Shown here in pieces: positions 6,494-12,507 of a DNA stretch of 15,379 nt. Position 1 is the first letter of the stretch, and each line of letters opens with the position of its first letter. The stretch is from JAXHUH01 sp034211175 (GTDB taxonomy: Bacteria; Actinomycetota; Acidimicrobiia; Acidimicrobiales; CAIXPF01). A program made the translations under genes and the position numbers. The stretch spans positions 1 through 15,379 of the forward strand of contig JAXHUH010000021.1 of assembly GCA_034211175.1 (NCBI GenBank). Direction: 5' to 3'. Below the pieces are notes generated by a model, which was not told the origin of the DNA, did no database searches, and saw only the letters and a list, made by a program, of their open reading frames with translations.

Positions 6494-7453
6494 TCAGCGC
6501 GGGCCGTTCAGCCCGACGAGCTCGGCCGCATGCGCCCGCAGCGCGGCACGGACCTCCGGGGGATCGAGCACCTCGAGCGGCACCGCCAGCGACGCCAGGT
6601 ACGTCGCCATCCCCTCGGGGTGGGCGCCGCCGATCTCCACGATCGTGGCGTCGTCGCCGTCGGGCTCGTGGCGGCCGACGCTGCGGGGGACGATCTCGAT
6701 GGCCTCGGCCAGCGGTCGGGGGATGCGCACCGTCGCCACGAGCGCGTACGGACCGGTCGTGATCCCCTGACGGACGAACGCCACCGGCTCGGGCGGATCG
6801 ACCAGCCCGACCAGGTGGCCGGTGGCCCGGACCGCATCGACCCGGTCCATGCGGAAGCTGCGCCACGCGCCGCGGTCGACGTCGCGGGCGACCAGGTACC
6901 AGCGGGGGCCGAGACGGACGAGGCGCAGCGGATCGATCCGGCGGTTCGTTGCCCGCCCGCCCTGATCGGTGTAGTCGAGCTCGAGCCGCTCGGTCGACCG
7001 GCACGCCCGGGCCACGGTCAGCAGCACCGTCGCCGGCACCGGCGCGGTGTCCCGGCCCATCAGCTCGTCGGTGACCTCGCCGATGGCCCGGACCCGCGCG
7101 GCGAGATGGGCGGGCATGACCTGGCCGAGCTTGGCCAGCGTCGCCACGGCCGTCTCCGCCGCACCCTCGATGCCACTGCGCGCCGCGGCGTGGAGACCGA
7201 CCGCCACGGCGACCGCCTCGTCGTCGTCGAGCAGCAACGGGGGCAGCGCCCCGCCCCGCCCGAGGCGGTACCCGCCGGCGGCGCCGACCTCGGCGTCGAC
7301 CGGGTACCCGAGCCCGCGGAGCCGGTCGACGTCACGGCGGATCGTCCGATCGGTCACCCCGAGCCGCTCGGCCAGCTCGGGCGCGGTCCACACCGGCCGG
7401 CTCTGCAACAGCGACAGGAGCCGGAGGAGGCGGGCGGACGAGGTGGCGGCCAC
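6494..7453 (-). CDS. WYL-domain helix-turn-helix regulator (YafY/DeoR-like)
   Basis: This encodes 319 residues from the GTG at 7453. The frame stays open further upstream into the divergent gene, but family-like sequence begins at S5-S-A-R-L-L. An N-terminal winged HTH (TAPELAERLGVTDRTIRRDVDRL, 23-45) is followed by the GAAGGYRL wing (58-65). A WYL domain at about 140-215 contains the literal R-W185-Y-L-V motif and conserved Arg-rich positions. The C-terminal WCX-type region runs to the end. WYL domains are thought to bind nucleotides or nucleic acid and control the attached HTH. It is divergent from a DUF3224 gene. The perfect inverted repeat between them suggests it represses both itself and that gene. 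GATCAT 7 nt before the GTG could be a -10 for a leaderless mRNA. Confidence 0.88.
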   Translation of the reverse strand: MAATSSARLLRLLSLLQSRPVWTAPELAERLGVTDRTIRRDVDRLRGLGYPVDAEVGAAGGYRLGRGGALPPLLLDDDEAVAVAVGLHAAARSGIEGAAETAVATLAKLGQVMPAHLAARVRAIGEVTDELMGRDTAPVPATVLLTVARACRSTERLELDYTDQGGRATNRRIDPLRLVRLGPRWYLVARDVDRGAWRSFRMDRVDAVRATGHLVGLVDPPEPVAFVRQGITTGPYALVATVRIPRPLAEAIEIVPRSVGRHEPDGDDATIVEIGGAHPEGMATYLASLAVPLEVLDPPEVRAALRAHAAELVGLNGPR

Positions 7454-7476
7454 ACCGACGATGATCGCGCCGAACC

Positions 7477-7504
7477 AGGACCGAAACTGACCGGGTTCGG
7501 TCCT
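7477..7504. promoter_or_regulatory. Probable WYL-regulator operator: perfect 9-bp inverted repeat
   Basis: AGGACCGAA (7477-7485) and TTCGGTCCT (7496-7504) are exact reverse complements separated by 10 bases, in the 62-bp gap between the divergent WYL and DUF3224 genes. The right arm abuts and overlaps by one base a possible -10, TACGGT (7504-7509), so binding would cover the promoter of the DUF3224 gene. Arm spacing (about 19 bp centre to centre) suits a dimer using adjacent major grooves. The ligand is inferred from position. Confidence 0.72.
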
Positions 7505-7515
7505 ACGGTCGCCCC

Positions 7516-7929
7516 ATGACCGTTCAGACCGACCTCCAGCTCCGCGGCATCGCCACGTTCTCGTCCTGGGCCGAGGACCCGCCCTATGACGGCGACGCAC
7601 CGTTGCCCCGCCTCGCCCACGCCCGGGTTGCGTTCACCTGGGCCGGCGACGTGGCAGGTACGTCGACCTGCGAGTACGCCATGCGCTACGGCGCGGCGGG
7701 CGACGGCGACTCCGTCGGCTACGAGCTCGTCACCGCCACCGTCGACGGCGAGGCGACGTCGTTCGTGCTGCGCCACGAGTGCCGCTTCGCCGCCGACGCC
7801 GTCGAGGTGACCTGGTCGATCGTCGAGGGCACCGCCACCGGAGCGCTCGAGGGCGCGACCGGCACCGGCGGGTTCCGGGCCGCCCACGGCGAGCCGAACT
7901 GGCCATGGACCCTGGACGTGCGCCGCTGA
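7516..7929 (+). CDS. DUF3224 domain protein
   Basis: This encodes 137 residues from the ATG at 7516. The small beta-rich sequence opens with a GIATFSSWAEDPPYD-type segment. Its closing half, GTATGALEGATGTGGFRAAHGEPNWPWTLDV, shows the Gly/Thr-rich alternating strands typical of DUF3224, an allene-oxide-cyclase-like barrel family. It has no signal peptide. DUF3224 proteins have no established reaction; many lie beside WYL/YafY-type regulators, as here, which suggests a ligand-binding or stress role under that regulator. A possible -10 TACGGT ends 6 nt before the ATG with no Shine-Dalgarno, so the mRNA may be leaderless. It is followed by the convergent AraC gene after 19 bp. Confidence 0.82.
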   Translation: MTVQTDLQLRGIATFSSWAEDPPYDGDAPLPRLAHARVAFTWAGDVAGTSTCEYAMRYGAAGDGDSVGYELVTATVDGEATSFVLRHECRFAADAVEVTWSIVEGTATGALEGATGTGGFRAAHGEPNWPWTLDVRR

Positions 7930-7948
7930 GCGGGTGGCGCAGCCGGGT

Positions 7949-8890
7949 TCAGGCGGACGCGACCAGCGCTCGGCGGTGGTCGCGGGGGCTGACCCCGTGC
8001 ACCCGCTTGAACGCCGAGCTGAGCGCGAACGCGCTGCTGTAGCCGACCTGTTGTGCGACGGCGCCGATCGTGGCGTCCGGGTCGCGCAGCAGGTCGGCGG
8101 CCAGCGTCAGGCGCCACTCGGTGAGGAAGCTCATGGGCGGTTCGCCGACGAGCTCCGCGAACCGGCGGGCGAGCGCGGCGCGGGACAACCCGACCTCCGA
8201 CGCCAGGCTCGCCACCGTCCACGGGTGCGCCGGGTTGTGCTGGAGCAGGCGCAGCGCCCGACCGACCACCGGGTCGGACTGGGCCACGTACCAGCCCGGC
8301 GCGCCGGCCTCCGGACGGTCGAACCACACCCGCAGCGCACCGATGAGCAGCAGGTCGAGGAGGCGGTCGAGCACGGCCTCCTGGCCCGGTTGGTCGCGGG
8401 TGATCTCCTCACCGAGCAGGCCGAGGAGCGGTGAGCCCCACTCGGCGTCGGTCACGAGCACGACCCGGGGCAACACGTCGAGCAGGCGGCGGCCGACCGC
8501 GCCGTCGAGCAGGTAGGTGCCGATGAGCATGACCGTGTCGCCGTCGCGGTCACCCCACGTGCGCACGCCCAGCTGCATCCGCTCGGCCACGTCCTCGCCC
8601 GAGAGGGTCGTGCAGCGCTCGCCGGGGTGGATCACCACCCGGGGCGGCGACGTCGGACTGTCAGCCATCCGGTAGTGCTCGGGGCCGCGCACGATGGCCA
8701 CGTCGCCCGGTCGCAGGGCGACGGGCTCGGCGCCCTCGTGCATGATCCAGGCCCGGCCCTCGACCACGCTCACCACGCACAGCGGCGCCTCGTCCTCGAC
8801 CCGGAGGCACCACGGCGACTCGAGCACGGCCCGGAGGAGGAACGCCTGCCGCGCCCGGGGACCGTCGAGCAGGCCGGCGAGGGCATCCAT
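7949..8890 (-). CDS. AraC-family regulator with N-terminal cupin domain
   Basis: This encodes 313 residues from the ATG at 8890. The frame continues upstream to 8995, but the extra 35 residues are unlike the family. The N-terminal half (about 10-190) is a cupin_6-type ligand domain with the strand pattern WCLRVEDEAPLCVVSVVEGRAWIMHEG and PGDVAIVRGPEHYRMAD. The C-terminal half (about 205-308) holds both AraC HTH motifs: WTVASLASEVGLSRAALARRF, and ATIGAVAQQVGYSSAFALSSAFKRVHGVSPRDHRR. The effector is unknown; related cupin_6 regulators control oxidoreductases or detoxification genes. It is divergent from the HTH_42 gene across 114 bp. TAGGAT 8 nt before the ATG may be a -10 or may provide AGGA as Shine-Dalgarno, the same arrangement as in the HxlR gene. 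Confidence 0.9.
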   Translation of the reverse strand: MDALAGLLDGPRARQAFLLRAVLESPWCLRVEDEAPLCVVSVVEGRAWIMHEGAEPVALRPGDVAIVRGPEHYRMADSPTSPPRVVIHPGERCTTLSGEDVAERMQLGVRTWGDRDGDTVMLIGTYLLDGAVGRRLLDVLPRVVLVTDAEWGSPLLGLLGEEITRDQPGQEAVLDRLLDLLLIGALRVWFDRPEAGAPGWYVAQSDPVVGRALRLLQHNPAHPWTVASLASEVGLSRAALARRFAELVGEPPMSFLTEWRLTLAADLLRDPDATIGAVAQQVGYSSAFALSSAFKRVHGVSPRDHRRALVASA

Positions 8891-8928
8891 GCCTCGTGAT
8901 CCTAGACGGCGGCGCATGGAGCCGGCCC

Positions 8929-8940
8929 GGCACGCGTGCC
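8929..8940. promoter_or_regulatory. 12-bp perfect palindrome in the AraC/HTH_42 divergent gap
   Basis: GGCACGCGTGCC (8929-8940) is its own reverse complement. It sits 39 bp from the AraC start and 65 bp from the HTH_42 start. Two more symmetric elements lie in the same gap: TTCGT-G-ACGAA (8964-8974) and CGGCCA-TGA-TGGCCG (8989-9003), the last touching the HTH_42 start codon. Any of them could be a regulator site. AraC proteins usually bind direct repeats, so assignment is uncertain. Confidence 0.35.
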
Positions 8941-9004
8941 CCCGTCTTTCTGACTGCCCGTCGTTCGTGACGAAGACGAGCGCCACAGCGGCCATGATGG
9001 CCGG

Positions 9005-10123
9005 GTGGTCGCCGATGTCCTGACCGACCGCGCCCTCAGCCGGGCCACGCTCGAGCGCCAGCTGCTGCTGGGCCGGGCCCGCGCCGGCGTCGTCGACGCG
9101 GTCGCCCGCGTCGTCGGCCTGCAGGCCCAGGCGCCACAGGCCCCCTACGTCGGCCTGTGGTCGCGCCTCGAACGGTTCACGCCCGAGCAGCTCGGCGACC
9201 GGCTCCTCGACCGGTCACTCGTACGGATCGTGCTCATGCGGGCCCGGGTCCACCTCGTCTCGGCCGACGACTGCCTCGGCCTGCGACCGCTCGTCCAACC
9301 GGTGCTCGACGCCGAGCTCGCCCGCCATCGCGACCACGGCCCCGCCCTCGCCGGCATCGACCTCGGGCCGGTCGTCGACCACGCCCGGACGCTGCTCGAG
9401 ACGACGCCGCTCACCAGCGGGGAGCTCGGCGCGGCGCTCGCCGGCCGCTTCGGCGAGGCGGCGCCCGCCGCACTCGCCTACGCGTGCCGGAACCACCTTG
9501 CCCTCGTGCAGGTGCCGCCGAGGGGCCTGTGGCGGCGCAGCGGGCCGGCGCGCACGACGACGGCCGAGTCGTGGATCGGCCGCACGCAGGACCGCGACGC
9601 GTCGATCGACGAGCTCGTGCTGCGCTACCTCGGGGCGTTCGGCCCCGCGACCCCGGCCGACATCGGCGCGTGGTCCCGGCTCACCGGGTTCCGCGAGGTC
9701 GTCGACCGGCTACGGCCGAAGCTGCGGACGTTCCGCGACGAGCGCGGCCGCGAGCTGGTCGACCTCCCGCACGCCCTGCGGCCCGACCCCGACACCACCG
9801 CGCCGGTCCGCTTCCTGCCCCGCTACGACAACGTGCTGCTGTCCCACGCCGACCGGCGCCGCTTCGTCGACGACGCCGACCGCCGACGGCTCGCCGCCGT
9901 CGCCCGCTCGTCCGGCGGTTCGGTGCTGGCCGACGGGCGGCTCGTCGGCGTGTGGACCACCGAGCGCGACGAGGACGGCGAGGCGTGCACCCTGGTCGTC
10001 GATCACCTGGCGCGGGTCAGGCGCCGCACCCGGGCGGCGATCGAGCAGGAGGGCGCCGCGCTCCTTACCTTCACGGACCACGACCGGCCCGAGCGCGACG
10101 TGCGGCTGGTGCCGCTCACCTGA
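9005..10123 (+). CDS. Winged-helix DNA-binding protein, HTH_42 (AlkZ/YcaQ-like)
   Basis: This encodes 372 residues from the GTG at 9005; the ATGs at 8994 and 8997 are out of frame. The sequence follows the HTH_42 pattern. The N-terminal segment GVVDAVARVVGLQAQAPQAPYVGLWSRL (28-55) carries Q40-A-Q42, equivalent to the QxQ motif that AlkZ and YcaQ use to open crosslinked or alkylated bases. Mid-protein winged-helix repeats include ELVLRYLGAFGPATPADIGAWSRL. A C-terminal LPRYDNVLLSHADRRRFVDD block and VGVWTTERD are also family signatures. It may be a DNA glycosylase-like repair protein of the AlkX/AlkZ group; many actinobacterial members are untested. A CATGAT hexamer ends 6 nt before the GTG (possible leaderless start). 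It is divergent from an AraC regulator. Confidence 0.85.
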   Translation: MVADVLTDRALSRATLERQLLLGRARAGVVDAVARVVGLQAQAPQAPYVGLWSRLERFTPEQLGDRLLDRSLVRIVLMRARVHLVSADDCLGLRPLVQPVLDAELARHRDHGPALAGIDLGPVVDHARTLLETTPLTSGELGAALAGRFGEAAPAALAYACRNHLALVQVPPRGLWRRSGPARTTTAESWIGRTQDRDASIDELVLRYLGAFGPATPADIGAWSRLTGFREVVDRLRPKLRTFRDERGRELVDLPHALRPDPDTTAPVRFLPRYDNVLLSHADRRRFVDDADRRRLAAVARSSGGSVLADGRLVGVWTTERDEDGEACTLVVDHLARVRRRTRAAIEQEGAALLTFTDHDRPERDVRLVPLT

Positions 10124-10150
10124 GCCCGGCGACGCGGCCCGGTCGGCCGA

Positions 10151-10622
10151 TCAGGCGAGGTGGAGCTCGGCGACGCGCTGGCGGACACGGGGCAGGTGCG
10201 CACCCGCCGCGCTCAGCACCCGCGACCCGATTCCCGACCCCTCGCTCATGACGCCCAGGAGGATGTGCTCCGGCCCGATCCGGGGATGGCCGAGCAGGTC
10301 GGCTTCACCGGCGGCCAGCTCGAAGACGAGCGTCGCCTGGGGCGTGTACGGGATCGAGGTCTGGTCGGGGAAGGCACCGGATCCGGTCCGCGCCAGCGCC
10401 GAGGTCCGCAGCTCGTCGAGCCGCACGCCTTCGGCGGCGAGCACGGTGTCGACCGCACGGCCAACTCTCCTCGGTGAGGGCGAGCAGCAGGTGCACCGTG
10501 TCGACGGCGCCGTGGCCGAGCCGACGGGTGTGCTGCTGTGCCGACCGGAGCAGACGCCCGACGTCCTCCGTGAAGCGGACACCGAGCGGCCCGTCGGCGA
10601 CCTCGTCCGAGTAGCCGATCAT
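10151..10622 (-). pseudogene. Stand-alone Clp N-domain protein interrupted by a frameshift
   Basis: Two overlapping minus-strand frames together encode one Clp_N domain of about 156 residues. The first, from the ATG at 10622 (GGAAGG 4 nt upstream), reads FTEDVGRLLRSAQQHTRRLG and then the VDTVHLLLALTEE helices, ending at residue 52. The second continues VGRAVDTVLAAEGVRLDELR, then the second repeat IPYTPQATLVFELAAG... GPEHILLGVMSEG, to the stop at 10151. The switch needs one base removed (or two added) near 10463-10471, within a GAGGAGAG run. Clp_N repeats are the adaptor- and substrate-binding modules of ClpA/ClpC; without an ATPase module this would be a free-standing N-domain. It could be a genuine lesion, a sequencing error or, least likely, recoding. 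Confidence 0.72.
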
Positions 10623-10705
10623 CGTGCCTTCCGCGCCGTCGCCGCCGCTCTCAACCACACCCTCGGCCGCCTCCCGGGACCCCGACGCCACCACACAGCG
10701 GATCG

Positions 10706-10711
10706 ACCCTA
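10706..10711 (-). promoter_or_regulatory. Possible -10 box of the Clp N-domain gene
   Basis: Read on the minus strand, TAGGGT lies 83 nt upstream of the ATG at 10622. It is embedded in the 12-mer CGATAGGGTCGA (10703-10714), which also surrounds the -10 of the divergent pectate lyase promoter at 10874-10885. No good -35 is visible at 17 nt. Confidence 0.35.
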
Positions 10712-10853
10712 TCGACGGTCCGTGAAACTCCACCGCACTGGCGCCGGACGATGGGTCAGGACATCTCGTAGCGCTCGCTCGTCCCGCGTTGGCTACTGAA
10801 GGTGGCACAAGGGACACGTCGCGAGCCCATCACGAACGCCACTCGTCATGAGA

Positions 10854-10882
10854 TTGACACATTGGTGAGGCACCGATAGGGT
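10854..10882 (+). promoter_or_regulatory. Sigma-70-type promoter of the pectate lyase gene
   Basis: A perfect -35 TTGACA (10854-10859), a 17-nt spacer and -10 TAGGGT (10877-10882) form the clearest promoter in the window. It predicts a transcript start near 10889 and hence a 5' leader of about 215 nt before the ATG at 11105. Confidence 0.72.
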
Positions 10883-10888
10883 CGACTG

Positions 10889-11104
10889 CAACGGAATACG
10901 CTTTCCTTCCTCCTGGCGCGGTGACGCTCCGGCGACGCAACGCCGCCGGAGCAACAGGTGAGGCCGGGGGCGTCGGGCGACCGGCTGGTCGCTCCGTTCG
11001 CGGGACGCACGATCCGGGCGTCCCCTCGGACCAGCCACACCCTGCACGGCGGGCATGCAGCCGAGACGGATCGGCAGTGCAGTCTCCGAAAGGCGGAACC
11101 CCCG
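10889..11104 (+). promoter_or_regulatory. Long structured 5' leader of the pectate lyase gene
   Basis: From the predicted transcript start there is no convincing coding sequence for about 215 nt. A strong hairpin is formed by GCTCCGGCG (10926-10934) with CGCCG-CCGGAGC (10941-10952) around the loop ACGCAA; three bases bulge on the right side. Further G/C-rich pairing is possible around 10960-11010. The final stretch contains CCGAAAGG and the likely Shine-Dalgarno AAAGGCGGA before the ATG at 11105. The GACGCAA loop recalls one conserved block of the c-di-GMP-I riboswitch, but the other blocks are absent. I find no known riboswitch class. Confidence 0.45.
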
Positions 11105-12370
11105 ATGTCCGACGCGACCCTCATCGGCGCGCCCGAGCGCCGCCGTTGGCGGCTCCCGGCCCTCGTCGCCGGCCTCCTGGCCGCGATCGCCGGCGCCTTC
11201 CTGCTCAACCCGATGCGCGGCGCGGACGCGGTCACGCTCGACCCCGACGCCTACTACGTCATCGTCAACCAGCACTCGGGCCTCGCGCTCGACGTGTGGG
11301 AGTGGTCGACGGCCGACGGCGGCGAGATCCGCCAGTTCACCCGCAGTGACGCCGCCAACCAGCAGTGGCGCTTCCTGAGCTCGGGCGACGGCTACTACCG
11401 GCTCCAGAACCGCCACAGCGGCAAGGTCCTCGACATCCACGGCCACAGCACCGCGGATGGCGCCGACGTCGTCCAGTGGAGCGACCTCGGCAACCCCAAC
11501 CAGCAGTTCCGGCTGATCGAGTCGGGTGGCTACGTCCGCTTCGTCAACCGCAACAGCAACAAGGTGCTCGACGTGTGGGGCTGGTCGAACCAGCCCGGCG
11601 GTGACATCTCCCAGTACGCCGACCTCAACGGCGCCAACCAGCGCTGGACCCTGATCCCCGTCTCCGGAGACGGCGGCGGCGACAACGCTGGTGGTGGCGG
11701 TGGCGGTGGCGGTGCGGTCTCGTGGCCGGCGGCCACCGGCGAGCAGACCGTGAACGAGACCATCCAGGTGTCGGGCACGTTCGACGGCGGCCTGACCCGC
11801 TTCGTCGCCGGACCCGCCGTCGGCGATGGCGGCCAGGGCGAGGGCCAGGACCCGGTCTTCCGCCTCGCCGACGGCGCCACCATCGAGAACGTCATCCTCG
11901 GCGCCCCGGCGGCCGACGGCATCCACTGCGACGGCGAGTGCACCATCCGCAACGTCTGGTGGGAGGACGTCGGCGAGGACGCGGCAACCTTCCGGGCCGA
12001 CAGCGCGTCCGACCGGATGCTCGTCGACGGCGGCGGCGCCCGCCACGCCAGCGACAAGGTGTTCCAGCACAACGGCACCGGCACCCTCACCATCCGGAAC
12101 TTCGAGGTCGAGGACTTCGGCAAGCTGTACCGCTCGTGCGGCACGTGCACCGGCAGCTCCCGCCACGTCGTGCTCGAGAACATCACGGCGATCGCGCCCG
12201 GCCTGACCATCGTCGGCATCGACCCCGGCAACGGCGACACCGCCCGCTTCTCGAACATCACCGTCGACGGCGACGTCGACGTCTGCCAGATCTACGACGG
12301 GACCAGCCGCATCGGTGAGGGCCCCGGTGCCAACTGCATCTACTCGGCGTCGGACATCACCTACCGCTGA
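11105..12370 (+). CDS. Secreted pectate lyase PL3 with N-terminal ricin-type beta-trefoil
   Basis: This encodes 421 residues from the ATG at 11105, with AAAGGCGGA as Shine-Dalgarno. A signal peptide follows: RRRWR (12-16), a hydrophobic core (17-34) and the AxA site A40-D-A42. Residues about 45-185 are a ricin-B/CBM13 beta-trefoil with three QxW-type repeats: NQQW (85-88), NQQF (132-135) and NQRW (178-181). A Gly-rich linker (188-203) leads to a family 3 polysaccharide lyase domain (205-421). Its hallmarks are D271-GIHCDGECTIRNVWWEDVGEDA, DKVFQHNG (317-324) and DFGKLYRSCGTC (337-348). The enzyme would cleave de-esterified polygalacturonan by calcium-dependent beta-elimination outside the cell, with the trefoil binding sugar. 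It heads a secreted plant-polysaccharide block with the GH43 gene 137 bp downstream. Confidence 0.92.
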   Translation: MSDATLIGAPERRRWRLPALVAGLLAAIAGAFLLNPMRGADAVTLDPDAYYVIVNQHSGLALDVWEWSTADGGEIRQFTRSDAANQQWRFLSSGDGYYRLQNRHSGKVLDIHGHSTADGADVVQWSDLGNPNQQFRLIESGGYVRFVNRNSNKVLDVWGWSNQPGGDISQYADLNGANQRWTLIPVSGDGGGDNAGGGGGGGGAVSWPAATGEQTVNETIQVSGTFDGGLTRFVAGPAVGDGGQGEGQDPVFRLADGATIENVILGAPAADGIHCDGECTIRNVWWEDVGEDAATFRADSASDRMLVDGGGARHASDKVFQHNGTGTLTIRNFEVEDFGKLYRSCGTCTGSSRHVVLENITAIAPGLTIVGIDPGNGDTARFSNITVDGDVDVCQIYDGTSRIGEGPGANCIYSASDITYR

Positions 12371-12376
12371 CCCGAG

Positions 12377-12429
12377 CGGCCGCCGGCCCGCGAGCGGGCG
12401 TTCGAACGCCCGCCGCGGGGCCGGGGCCG
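12377..12429 (+). terminator. Large palindromic hairpin after the pectate lyase gene
   Basis: A perfect 20-bp palindrome, GCGGGCGTTCGAACGCCCGC, lies at 12394-12413. It is flanked by a second, nearly complementary GC arm pair (12377-12392 with 12414-12429), giving a possible stem of about 25 bp starting 7 nt past the stop codon. There is no U-tract, as is common for actinobacterial hairpin terminators. It could also stabilise the mRNA 3' end. Confidence 0.6.
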
Positions 12430-12507
12430 CCGTCCCGGACCTGTCGCCCACGAGACGGCAGGACCGAGGCGGCACCCATCCCCGCGGGCGGGAAAGGACC
12501 GCACACC

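Noticed and set aside
6445..6770. Small plus-strand ORFs after the 6414-6441 promoter-like element
   Set aside because: They overlap the WYL gene in antisense for most of their length, with Ser/Arg/Ala-rich shadow composition.
10889..11104. c-di-GMP-I (GEMM) riboswitch in the pectate lyase leader
   Set aside because: Only the GACGCAA block resembles the consensus. The GGGCAAACC and GGTAGC-type blocks and the tetraloop stem are missing. A covariance search would settle it.
10958..11104. Upstream extension of the pectate lyase frame to an earlier start
   Set aside because: The added residues would bury the signal peptide. The ATG at 11105 has a Shine-Dalgarno and a proper signal sequence.
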